From Robiginitomaculum sp. (lineage in GTDB: Bacteria > Pseudomonadota > Alphaproteobacteria > Caulobacterales > Maricaulaceae), in NCBI GenBank assembly GCA_026993275.1, contig JALWUB010000146.1, forward strand, positions 1-7,173: a stretch of 7,173 nt of DNA, in the 5' to 3' direction. Each line of letters begins with the position of its first letter. Position 1 is the stretch's first letter. Below the pieces are notes generated by a model. The model ran no database searches and was not told the origin of the DNA. It worked only from the letters and a program-made list of their open reading frames with translations. Positions 1-6,233 of this stretch are shown here, piece after piece. A program made the translations under genes and the position numbers.

Positions 1-370
1 TGCCCAGGAGCCGGCCCGCATCATCAATATGGGCTCGGTGGTCGGCACCCGCGCGATCGGCAATAACGCCTATTCCTATGCCGCCTCCAAGGCCGCCGTG
101 CATCATCTGACGCGCATTCTTTCCAATGAGCTGGCGCCGCGCCACATTACCGTCAACGCCATTGCGCCGGGGCCGTTTCCGTCGCGCATGATGGCCTTTG
201 TCACCGAAAACGAGGAACTGGCCGCCCTGGCGCGCGCCGACGTGCCGCTGGGCCGCCTGGGTGAGCCCGCAGACGTGGCCGGGATTTTGCGCTATCTGTG
301 CAGCCGCGCCGGGGCCTATGTCAGCGGCGCCGTCATTCCGCTCGATGGCGGCATGTCGGCCAAACCGTAA
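1..370 (+). CDS. SDR-family oxidoreductase, 3' part (5' end outside window)
   Basis: This is the C-terminal part of a classical short-chain dehydrogenase/reductase, about 122 residues. The frame is open from base 2, so the ATG at 29 is internal and the true start lies to the left. The visible part has the catalytic Ser in an INMGS context, the YAASK form of the YxxxK catalytic motif 14 residues later, then VNAIAPGPFPSRMM, which closes the nucleotide and substrate pocket, and the usual SDR C-terminus ending in a GAVIPLDGG-like strand. The N-terminal Rossmann glycine motif is missing because of the window edge. The PGPFPS stretch recalls RhlG/FabG-like 3-oxoacyl reductases, so an NAD(P)H-dependent 3-oxoacyl-thioester reductase or alcohol dehydrogenase is likely; the substrate cannot be read. 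The MaoC-type hydratase gene follows 13 bp after the stop, so the two are probably co-transcribed. Confidence 0.9.
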   Translation, partial: AQEPARIINMGSVVGTRAIGNNAYSYAASKAAVHHLTRILSNELAPRHITVNAIAPGPFPSRMMAFVTENEELAALARADVPLGRLGEPADVAGILRYLCSRAGAYVSGAVIPLDGGMSAKP

Positions 371-375
371 GGAGG
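369..375 (+). promoter_or_regulatory. Shine-Dalgarno of the MaoC-type gene
   Basis: The sequence AAGGAGG overlaps the stop codon of the upstream SDR gene and lies 8 bp before the ATG at 384. It is a near-perfect anti-16S match and fixes that start codon. The placement suggests translational coupling to the preceding gene. Confidence 0.75.
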
Positions 376-383
376 GAGAAACC

Positions 384-845
384 ATGGCCACCATCGTGCC
401 CAAAGAGGAGCTGCTCGCCGCCAGGGGCAAGGACCTTGGCTGTTCGGACTGGTTCCAGATCGATCAGGACCGCATCAATGCCTTCGCCGATGCGACGCTG
501 GATCACCAGTTCATCCATGTGGACGAAGAGGCGGCCAAAAAGACGCCCTTTGGCGGCACCATTGCGCACGGCTTCTTGTCGCTCTCCATGCTGCCTTATC
601 TGATGAAGGAGCTGACCCTCATTCCGCAAAACGTGGTCATGGGCATCAATTACGGCTTCAATTCCTTGCGCTTTCTGAACCCGGTGCCGGTGGGCTCGAA
701 GATTCGCGCCTGCGCCCAGATCAAGGACGTGGTCGAGAAGAACCCGGGCCAGTTTCTGGTCACCTACACGGTCAAGGTGGAAATCGAGGGGGTGGAAAAA
801 CCGGCCCTGGTCGCCGAATGGCTGACCATGAGTATTACCGGGTGA
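384..845 (+). CDS. MaoC-family (R)-specific enoyl-CoA hydratase/dehydratase
   Basis: A 153-residue single hot-dog-fold protein, the normal length for bacterial MaoC/NodN-type dehydratases. The hydratase 2 motif is clear: FADATLDHQFIHVD at about 34-47 carries the expected catalytic Asp40 and His45, followed by FGGTIAHGFLSLSML (about 56-70), whose AHG turn is typical of the family. Family knowledge says such enzymes add water to trans-2-enoyl-CoA to give (3R)-hydroxyacyl-CoA, or run the reverse dehydration, in the cytoplasm as dimers. The motif reads DHQFIH rather than the DxNPxH of PhaJ, which fits the NodN-like branch better than a polyhydroxyalkanoate-supply enzyme. It lies between two SDR genes, one of which could oxidise its (3R)-hydroxy product. 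The start is set by a strong Shine-Dalgarno. The family is secure; the acyl substrate is unknown. Confidence 0.93.
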   Translation: MATIVPKEELLAARGKDLGCSDWFQIDQDRINAFADATLDHQFIHVDEEAAKKTPFGGTIAHGFLSLSMLPYLMKELTLIPQNVVMGINYGFNSLRFLNPVPVGSKIRACAQIKDVVEKNPGQFLVTYTVKVEIEGVEKPALVAEWLTMSITG

Positions 846-856
846 GGCGGTCTCTT

Positions 857-878
857 CCTCTCCCCCTGCGGGGAGAGG
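857..878. repeat. GC-rich hairpin, part of a probable dispersed intergenic repeat
   Basis: CCTCTCCCC and GGGGAGAGG form a perfect 9-bp stem around a CTGC loop, starting 12 bp after the MaoC-type stop codon. The right side continues as ATTGAGGTGAGGGGG (879-893). This combined pattern resembles a short repeat scattered through intergenic regions of many proteobacterial genomes; that link is from memory. There is no T-run, so it is not a canonical intrinsic terminator, but it could slow polymerase or protect the upstream mRNA end. A weaker 6-bp hairpin (GCCTGC/GCAGGC) follows at 914-931. Confidence 0.65.
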
Positions 879-975
879 ATTGAGGTGAGGGGGCGGTCTG
901 GCCCCTCATACCGGCCTGCACCGGGGCAGGCTCTGAGCGTGCCGGAGGATGAAACAAGAAAGAAGGAATGAAAAC

Positions 976-1899
976 ATGAGCATTCGATTTGACAACCGTG
1001 TGGCCATCGTGACCGGCGCGGGCAATGGCCTGGGGCGCTCTCATGCGCTGGGCCTGGCGGCGCGCGGCGCCAGGGTGGTGGTCAACGATCTGGGCGGCGC
1101 CCGCGATGGCACCGGCAGTTCCCTGACCGCCGCCGAAACCGTGGTCGAGGAAATTCGCAGTGCTGGCGGCGAGGCCATGGCCAATGGCGCCAATGTCACC
1201 AGAATGGATGAGGTCGAAGCCATGGTGGCGGCGGCCATGGACCAATGGGGCCGGGTGGACATTCTGGTCAACAATGCCGGGATCCTGCGCGACAAGACCT
1301 TTGCCAAGATGGACCTGAAGGACTTTCAGGCGGTCATCGACGTGCACCTGATGGGCTCGGTCAATTGCACCAAGGCGGTGTGGGAAATCATGCGCCAGCA
1401 GTCTTATGGCCGCATCGCCATGACCACATCCTCTTCCGGGCTTTATGGCAATTTCGGCCAGTCCAATTATGGCGCCGCCAAGCTTGGCCTGGTGGGCTTC
1501 ATGAACACCCTGCACCTGGAAGGCGCCAAATATGACATTCGCGTCAATGCGCTCTCCCCGGTTGCCGGCACGCGCATGACCGAGGACCTGATGCCGCAGG
1601 AAGTGCTGGACGTGATGACACCGGAATCGGTCACGGCGGGCCTGCTCTATCTGGTCAGCGAGGACGGCCCGCGGCGCACCATTCTGGCCGCTGGCGCGGG
1701 CGGCTATGCCCGCGCGCTGATCAGCGAAACCCCGGGCATCTGGCTCAAGCCCGAAGACCAGAGCCCGGAAAATGTCGCCGCCAACTGGGACAGGATCATT
1801 GATGCGCAAGGGGCGGAAGAATACACCATGGGCGGCCAGCAATCGATGAAATTCCTGCAGGAGGCCAGCAAGGGCCTCGGGCTAGAGCTGAAACGATGA
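976..1899 (+). CDS. SDR, (3R)-hydroxyacyl-CoA dehydrogenase-like (MFE-2 type)
   Basis: A 307-residue SDR. The TGAGNGLGRSHA dinucleotide motif is at 13-24 and Asp38 of NDLGG ends the second strand, which favours NAD+ over NADP+. NNAG is at 99-102. The catalytic set is Ser152, Tyr165 and Lys169 (NYGAAK). The NDLGGARDGTGSS insertion, the SSSGLYGNFGQSNYGAAK segment and a C-terminal extension of about 50 residues beyond a FabG-sized core match the dehydrogenase domain of peroxisomal multifunctional enzyme 2 and its bacterial relatives, which oxidise (3R)-hydroxyacyl-CoA to 3-oxoacyl-CoA. The ATG at 976 is preferred: AGAAGGA lies 8 bp upstream and translation opens directly on the first Rossmann strand. 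An in-frame ATG at 949 has GGAGG abutting it, too close to serve. The gene overlaps the next by ATGA. Enzyme class is secure; the acyl substrate is not known. Confidence 0.92.
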   Translation: MSIRFDNRVAIVTGAGNGLGRSHALGLAARGARVVVNDLGGARDGTGSSLTAAETVVEEIRSAGGEAMANGANVTRMDEVEAMVAAAMDQWGRVDILVNNAGILRDKTFAKMDLKDFQAVIDVHLMGSVNCTKAVWEIMRQQSYGRIAMTTSSSGLYGNFGQSNYGAAKLGLVGFMNTLHLEGAKYDIRVNALSPVAGTRMTEDLMPQEVLDVMTPESVTAGLLYLVSEDGPRRTILAAGAGGYARALISETPGIWLKPEDQSPENVAANWDRIIDAQGAEEYTMGGQQSMKFLQEASKGLGLELKR

Positions 1900-2873
1900 A
1901 AGCGGTCATCTGCAAGGCATACGGCGATTACCACGACCTGGTGCTCGAAGAGGTGCCGGACCCGGTTCCCGGCCCTGGCGAGGTGGTCATTGATGTCAAG
2001 GCGGCGGCGCTGAACTTCCCCGATGTGCTGCTGGTGCAGGGGCTTTACCAGATGAAGCCGGACCTGCCCTTCACCCCCGGCGCCGAGTGCGCCGGCATCA
2101 TCAGCGCCGTGGGCGAGGGCGTGCAGAACTTCAAGATTGGCGATGCGGTCATTGCCTACACCCGCTATGGCGCCTTTGCGCAAAAGGTGCTGGCGCCGGA
2201 AGCGGCGCTGGTGCTGTTGCCAAGGGACATGCCCTTTGATGCCGGGGCGAGCCTGACCACCACCTATGCGACCTCCTATTATGCGCTCAAGCAGCGCGCA
2301 AGGCTGCAATCCGGCGAGACCCTGGTGGTGCTGGGCGCGGCGGGCGGCGTCGGCCTGGCCGCGGTGGAGCTCGGCAAGGCCATGGGCGCGCGCGTCATCG
2401 CTGCGGCGAGCACGGACGAAAAGCTGGCTCTGGCCAGGGAACATGGCGCGGATGACGGCATCAATTACGAGCGCGAGGACCTCAAGGCCGCGATCAAGGC
2501 GGCGACGGGCGGCCAGGGCGCCGATGTCATCTATGATCCGGTTGGCGGGCGCTATAGCGAGCCCGCCTTTCGCGCCATTGGCTGGAACGGGCGCCATCTG
2601 GTGATCGGCTTTGCCGCTGGCGAAATCCCCAAGATCCCGCTCAATCTGCCGCTCCTGAAAACCGCGTCCATTGTCGGCGTGTTCTGGGGCGCCTGGGCGA
2701 TGCGCGAGCCCAAGGCCTATGCGCGAAACATGGCGGAGATTCTCGATTTCTACAAAACCGGCAAAATCAGGGTGGCGGTGACGGCGCGGTTCAGCCTGGA
2801 GGATTTCCTGCGCGGCTTCGATGCGCTGGCCAAACGCCAGGCAACCGGCAAGCTGGTCTTGTGCCCGGCCTGA
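1896..2873 (+). CDS. Zinc-independent MDR, NADPH:quinone oxidoreductase-like
   Basis: A 325-residue medium-chain dehydrogenase/reductase, full length for the quinone oxidoreductase (QOR) group. The N-terminal GroES-like domain runs to about 120, with PGAECAG at 61-67. The nucleotide-binding domain carries GAAGGVGLAAVE at 147-158. The catalytic Cys/His set and the structural four-cysteine loop of zinc alcohol dehydrogenases are absent, so this is a zinc-free member. Such enzymes pass hydride from NADPH to quinones or reduce activated double bonds such as enoyl-CoA; the sequence does not decide between them. The ATG overlaps the stop of the preceding SDR gene (ATGA, 1896-1899) and has only a weak Shine-Dalgarno, which points to translational coupling. 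In this context a 2-enoyl-thioester or enone reductase role is plausible, but that is inference. Confidence 0.92.
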   Translation: MKAVICKAYGDYHDLVLEEVPDPVPGPGEVVIDVKAAALNFPDVLLVQGLYQMKPDLPFTPGAECAGIISAVGEGVQNFKIGDAVIAYTRYGAFAQKVLAPEAALVLLPRDMPFDAGASLTTTYATSYYALKQRARLQSGETLVVLGAAGGVGLAAVELGKAMGARVIAAASTDEKLALAREHGADDGINYEREDLKAAIKAATGGQGADVIYDPVGGRYSEPAFRAIGWNGRHLVIGFAAGEIPKIPLNLPLLKTASIVGVFWGAWAMREPKAYARNMAEILDFYKTGKIRVAVTARFSLEDFLRGFDALAKRQATGKLVLCPA

Positions 2874-2931
2874 AGCGCGTTTAATGGGTGCCCCATGCCT
2901 TGATGGCACCTCCTTCCATGCGGTCAATCCC

Positions 2932-3930
2932 ATGACTGAACAGATGCCCCTGCCCGGCTTTGCCGACATCATGGCGGCGCACCGGCGCCTGAACGGCACC
3001 GTTGTGCGCACGCCGCTCTTGCGCGCCGAGGCGCTGGATGCCGCCGCCGGGCGGCCGGTTTTCGTCAAGGCGGAATGCCTGCAAAAGACCGGCTCGTTCA
3101 AATACCGCGGCGCCAGCAACCGCATCATGCAACTGGACCCGGCCGAACGCGCCGCCGGCGTGGTGGCGTTCTCCTCGGGCAATCATGCGCAAGGCGTTGC
3201 CGCGGCCGCGCATGAGGCCGGGATAGCCGCCACCATCGTCATGCCCCGCGATGCACCGCAGGTGAAGGTCAGGGGCGTGCGCTGCCGCGGCGCGCAGATT
3301 GTCTTCATGGACCGCCACAGCGAGGACCGCGAGGCCATTGCCAAGGCCATTGCGCAAGAGCGCGGCGCGGTGCTGATCCCCTCCTATGATGACCCGCAGG
3401 TCATTGCCGGGCAGGGCACGGCGGGCGTCGAATGCGCGGAGCAATTGCGCGATCTGGGCGTAACGGCGCAGGCACTGGTCACCTGCACTGGCGGCGGCGG
3501 CCTGACCGCCGGTCTGGCCCTGGCCTGGGAGGAACTTTGCCCGGAGGCGAGCATTTATGGCGCCGAGCCCGAAGGCTTTGACGATCACCGGCGCTCGTTC
3601 GCGGCAGGGCGGCGGTGCCGCAATGCCCGGCTTGGCGGCTCGATCTGCGATGCGCTGATGACGCCGGAGCCGGGGCGGCTGACCTTCGCCATCAACAAGG
3701 AGCGCGTGCAAGATGCCCTGGTGGCCGATGACGATGCAGTGCGCGCCGCCATGCGCTTTGCCTTCGATCATCTCAGAATCGTGCTCGAGCCCGGCGGCGC
3801 CATGGCCCTGGCGGTGGCGCTCGAGCGCCGTGTGCCCGGCTCCGGTCCCCTGTGCGTGCTCGCCACCGGCGGCAATGTCGATGCCGGTACCTTCGCGCAG
3901 ATCATATCCGGAAAAACGGAAGACGACTGA
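2932..3930 (+). CDS. PLP-dependent threonine/serine dehydratase, short form
   Basis: A 332-residue fold-type II PLP enzyme of the serine/threonine dehydratase family. Lys57 in TGSFKYRGA is the Schiff-base lysine. SGNHAQG (82-88) is the substrate carboxylate loop, TGGGGL (186-191) the phosphate-binding loop, and TGGN (312-315) the segment near the PLP ring nitrogen. The family deaminates L-threonine to 2-oxobutyrate or L-serine to pyruvate, releasing ammonia. There is no C-terminal ACT-like regulatory domain, so this is not a classic feedback-inhibited biosynthetic IlvA; it resembles catabolic threonine ammonia-lyases. EutB-like hydroxyectoine enzymes or serine/aspartate racemases of the same fold remain possible. 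The start is uncertain: the ATG at 2932 matches the usual N-terminus but has little Shine-Dalgarno, while an in-frame ATG at 2884 would add 16 residues and sit 10 bp after the MDR stop. Confidence 0.88.
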   Translation: MTEQMPLPGFADIMAAHRRLNGTVVRTPLLRAEALDAAAGRPVFVKAECLQKTGSFKYRGASNRIMQLDPAERAAGVVAFSSGNHAQGVAAAAHEAGIAATIVMPRDAPQVKVRGVRCRGAQIVFMDRHSEDREAIAKAIAQERGAVLIPSYDDPQVIAGQGTAGVECAEQLRDLGVTAQALVTCTGGGGLTAGLALAWEELCPEASIYGAEPEGFDDHRRSFAAGRRCRNARLGGSICDALMTPEPGRLTFAINKERVQDALVADDDAVRAAMRFAFDHLRIVLEPGGAMALAVALERRVPGSGPLCVLATGGNVDAGTFAQIISGKTEDD

Positions 3931-3981
3931 CCCCTTGCCCATGCGTAGAGCATTTGACTGCGTTCACACTGTGCTCTTTTG

Positions 3982-4080
3982 GTGTCACCCCGGAAATTTC
4001 ATCAGAAATTCTCCGGGGGCCATAGGCAAAGGCATGGCGCCATGGGTCCCGGGTAAAACTTCGTTTTCCCGGGATGACAC
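3982..4080. repeat. Compound palindromic intergenic repeat between convergent genes
   Basis: Two hairpins are nested inside one larger inverted repeat. Hairpin A spans 3988-4018: CCCCGGAAATTTC pairs with GAAATTCTCCGGGG, giving 13 pairs, one bulged base and an ATCA loop. Hairpin B spans 4047-4074: TCCCGGGTAAAAC pairs with GTTTTCCCGGGA, giving 12 pairs, one bulge and a TTC loop. Outer arms GTGTCA (3982-3987) and TGACAC (4075-4080) pair across both. A perfect 12-bp palindrome, CATGGCGCCATG, sits between the hairpins at 4033-4044. GTGTCA-CCCGG arms of this kind resemble dispersed palindromic units in alphaproteobacterial genomes (inference). The location between two converging genes suits a bidirectional transcription end, though no long T-run follows either hairpin. 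Confidence 0.75.
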
Positions 4081-4107
4081 GGGGTGTGCCGGATGTTTGC
4101 CTGATTT

Positions 4108-5481
4108 TCAGCACTCCACCACATTGACGGCGAGGCCGCCTTGCGCGGTTTCCTTGTATTTGCTGCTCATGTCGCGGCCGGTCTCGTGCATGGTCTTGAT
4201 GACCTCATCGAGGCTGATGGCGTGGCGGCCATCGCCCAGAAGTGCCAGCCGTGCCGCTTGAATCGCCATGGCGGCGCCAAAGGCATTGCGCTCGATGCAG
4301 GGGATCTGCACCAGCCCGCCGACCGGGTCGCAGGTCATGCCCAGATTGTGCTCCATGCCGATCTCGGCGGCGTTCTCCACCTGCGCATTGGTGCCACCCA
4401 GCACCGCAGCCAGCGCCCCGGCCGCCATCGAGCAGGCCACGCCAACCTCGCCCTGGCAGCCGACTTCGGCGCCGGATATGGAGGCATTGCGCTTGTAAAG
4501 CGCGCCTATGGCCGCCGCAGTGAGCAAGAATGTGCGCACGCCTGCCGCATCGGCGCCTGGCACAAAATGCAGGTAATACATGATCACCGCCGGGATCACG
4601 CCGGCGGCGCCATTGGTCGGCGCGGTGACGACACGCCCGCCAGAGGCATTTTGCTCGTTTACCGCCATCGCCCACAGGGCGACCCAGTCGGCGCGCTCGC
4701 AGGAATGGCGCGGATCCGGGTTTTCCGCCTTCAGGCGCTCATAAAGCGCGCGGGCACGGCGCTTGACCTTCAAGGCCCCCGGCAGCACGCCATCGCGGGC
4801 CAGGCCCTGTTCGATGCTGGCGCGCATGTGCTCCCAGATGCGGTCGAGCCCGTCCAGAACCTGCTGTTCCGGGCGCAAGGCGCACTCGTTCTGCAACACC
4901 AGTTCCGCAATGCTCAGCTTCTCACGGTTTGCGCGCTCCAGCAATTGCCGGGCATTCTCAAACGGATGCACGGCGGCGCTGGCGGCGGTTTCGCGGGCAT
5001 TGCGCCCGGCCTCGTCCTCATCGACGACAAAACCGCCGCCAATGGAATAATACAGACGGCTGGCGCACAGATCGCCCGCCGCGTCAAAGGCGTCAAAACG
5101 CAGCGCATTGGCATGAAACGGCATGCGGGTGCCGCCCTCGAAATGGATATGCGCCTGCGCATCAAAGCGGATGGCCTGGACCCCGCCAAGGTCAAGGCGC
5201 TGGCTGCCGCGCACCCGGTCAATGACGGCCTCGGCCTCTTCCGGCTCCACCGTTTGCGGATCGAGCCCGGCCAGGCCCAGCATCACCGCCCGGTCGGTAT
5301 GGTGCCCGGCGCCGGTCAGCGCCAGCGCCCCGTAGAGGCGCACGTCAACGCGGTGCACCTGTTCCAGCCCCGTCTGCGCCTGCACATAGTGCACAAAACG
5401 CCGCGCTGCCCGCATCGGCCCGGTGGTGTGCGAACTGGAGGGGCCAAGCCCGCTCTTGAACAGGTCGAATACGCTCAGCAT
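4108..5481 (-). CDS. sdaA: L-serine ammonia-lyase, iron-sulfur single-chain type
   Basis: A 457-residue L-serine dehydratase (L-serine to pyruvate plus ammonia), close to the length of E. coli SdaA/SdaB. The N-terminal beta domain opens with [19 protein letters not shown], the family hallmark (SSSHT at 15-19). The alpha domain begins near 185 and has [12 protein letters not shown] at 287-298. Cys342 (VGCQG), Cys384 (TCDPVGG) and Cys395 (IPCIERN) are spaced as the three 4Fe-4S ligands of the family. The chain ends in Cys457. In the Legionella enzyme structure the C-terminal Cys folds back into the active site and binds the cluster, so the terminal Cys here is likely functional. The start is supported by AGGG 6 bp upstream (5488-5491). 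The gene converges on the PLP dehydratase gene and has no close partner on its own strand. The cluster is expected to be oxygen-labile, and the enzyme acts in the cytoplasm. Confidence 0.96.
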   Translation of the reverse strand: MLSVFDLFKSGLGPSSSHTTGPMRAARRFVHYVQAQTGLEQVHRVDVRLYGALALTGAGHHTDRAVMLGLAGLDPQTVEPEEAEAVIDRVRGSQRLDLGGVQAIRFDAQAHIHFEGGTRMPFHANALRFDAFDAAGDLCASRLYYSIGGGFVVDEDEAGRNARETAASAAVHPFENARQLLERANREKLSIAELVLQNECALRPEQQVLDGLDRIWEHMRASIEQGLARDGVLPGALKVKRRARALYERLKAENPDPRHSCERADWVALWAMAVNEQNASGGRVVTAPTNGAAGVIPAVIMYYLHFVPGADAAGVRTFLLTAAAIGALYKRNASISGAEVGCQGEVGVACSMAAGALAAVLGGTNAQVENAAEIGMEHNLGMTCDPVGGLVQIPCIERNAFGAAMAIQAARLALLGDGRHAISLDEVIKTMHETGRDMSSKYKETAQGGLAVNVVEC

Positions 5482-5585
5482 GACAAACCCTGCAGCCTGG
5501 CCGCCCGAACGGGGTCGGGGTGTTGTACAGGCGTTTATCGCTAAAGGCCAAGCGGATTTGCCGCAAGCTGTATCCTGCCGTCTTG

Positions 5586-5633
5586 GCGCAGGCCTGCGCT
5601 CTTCGAAAACCGGGTGCAGCTTTCGAAGAGCGC
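5586..5633. repeat. Perfect 13-bp inverted repeat overlapped by a 14-bp palindrome
   Basis: GCGCTCTTCGAAA (5596-5608) and TTTCGAAGAGCGC (5621-5633) are exact reverse complements around a 12-base spacer. The left arm overlaps a perfect palindrome, GCGCAGGCCTGCGC (5586-5599), so two structures compete. The site lies 14 bp beyond the stop of the secreted-protein gene and about 105-150 bp before the sdaA start, both on the - strand. No T-run follows either arm, so a standard intrinsic terminator is not supported. It may act as a hairpin protecting the 3' end of the upstream mRNA, a factor-assisted terminator, or an operator for sdaA. I see no convincing -35/-10 pair in the rest of this 166-bp gap. 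Confidence 0.6.
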
Positions 5634-5647
5634 CATGGGTTCACGGT

Positions 5648-6109
5648 CTAATACCGGCGCATGGGCCTGTAATAGCGATAACCATCAACGCGGTGATAGG
5701 GCTCGAGATAGCGCACCAGGCGCTTGGAGCCACGCACGCCATAGGCCTGGCCATAACCATCCAGGCAATAGCGCACCGTGACAATGGCCGCATCACCGCG
5801 ATAGCGGCCCGTGCGCTTGACCCGGAAGCAGCCGCGCAGCGGCCCACGGCCCCAGGCGACAATCCTGCCGCGCACGCCATAGCGGTTGATGCGGTTCAGC
5901 CAGGCATAGCGCCGCGCCGGGCGGTATTCGGGCCGGTACGCGTAACTGTGCGCATAGGGCCGGGCCATGCGCGGGCGGTAATCGTCGGCATCTCCATCAC
6001 CATCTGGGTGGGCCAGCGCCGGTGCGGCCAGAGCGGCACCAGCCAGGCTTAGCAAGGCAATGACCGGCAGGCGCCGGACGGGGTTTGCAGGTTCTGTGTG
6101 CGTCTTCAT
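5648..6109 (-). CDS. Secreted Tyr/Arg-rich basic small protein, function unknown
   Basis: I do not recognise this gene. It encodes 153 residues. The N-terminus is a standard Sec signal peptide: basic start (VRR at 11-13), hydrophobic core (about 14-29) and an ALA-HP cleavage site after Ala33. The mature part of about 120 residues opens with an acidic DGDGDADD patch (36-43), then becomes strongly basic and rich in Tyr, Arg and Gly, with YRP/RPY-type repeats at 44-65 and again at the C-terminus (GYRYYRPMRRY). It has only two cysteines, Cys94 and Cys115, which could form a disulfide in the periplasm. The ATG at 6109 is chosen because AAGGAG lies 8 bp before it and the signal peptide follows; an in-frame ATG at 6142 would put 11 residues ahead of the signal peptide. 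A periplasmic or surface-associated role is inferred from export alone. Confidence 0.8.
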   Translation of the reverse strand: MKTHTEPANPVRRLPVIALLSLAGAALAAPALAHPDGDGDADDYRPRMARPYAHSYAYRPEYRPARRYAWLNRINRYGVRGRIVAWGRGPLRGCFRVKRTGRYRGDAAIVTVRYCLDGYGQAYGVRGSKRLVRYLEPYHRVDGYRYYRPMRRY

Positions 6110-6111
6110 CG

Positions 6112-6123
6112 CAAGTCTCCTTG
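6112..6123 (-). promoter_or_regulatory. Shine-Dalgarno of the secreted-protein gene
   Basis: On the - strand AACAAGGAGACT stands just before the ATG at 6109, with the AAGGAG core about 8 bp from the start codon. It decides in favour of this start over the upstream in-frame ATG at 6142. Confidence 0.7.
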
Positions 6124-6155
6124 TTGTCCAGCCTGAAGACACAATGCCAGAGACC

Positions 6156-6169
6156 GCCTGAAATCAGGC
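6156..6169. repeat. Short inverted repeat upstream of the secreted-protein gene
   Basis: GCCTGA and TCAGGC are separated by AA, about 47-60 bp upstream of the start codon at 6109. Related GCCTGAAG (6131-6138) and GGCTGAAG (6167-6174) copies lie nearby. The position would suit an operator or part of the promoter for this gene, but the short arms could also be chance. The rest of the 124-bp gap (6110-6233) shows no clear promoter or terminator. Confidence 0.3.
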
Positions 6170-6233
6170 TGAAGCGCGCGTTCATATTGGATATACCAGA
6201 AAGTGCAGTTGCACCTGTTCAAGGATGCAATGG

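Noticed and set aside
949..975. Upstream ATG at 949 for the second SDR
   Set aside because: Its GGAGG touches the ATG, too close for initiation, while the ATG at 976 has a well-spaced AGAAGGA and matches the family N-terminus.
835..1842. A 335-codon open frame on the - strand
   Set aside because: It is antisense to the MFE-2-like SDR, whose catalytic motifs are intact; no homology features.
1704..3182. A 492-codon open frame on the - strand
   Set aside because: It lies opposite two strongly recognised + strand genes (SDR and MDR) and part of a third, has no family motif, and is a typical artefact of high-GC codon use.
2881..3942. A 353-codon open frame on the - strand
   Set aside because: It mirrors the PLP dehydratase, which has all its PLP motifs; the antisense product looks random.
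4141..5544. A 467-codon open frame on the + strand
   Set aside because: It is antisense to the well-supported L-serine dehydratase; its translation is rich in Ala, Arg, Gly and His with no recognisable domain.
5423..6052. A 209-codon open frame on the + strand
   Set aside because: It crosses the sdaA start, the intergenic hairpin and the secreted-protein gene in antisense; its Ala/Ile/Arg-rich product has no motif and no good ribosome site.
6203..6214. GTGCA-GT-TGCAC inverted repeat as a terminator of the Ala/Pro-rich gene
   Set aside because: The 5-bp arms with a 2-base loop are too short to be meaningful, and there is no T-run.
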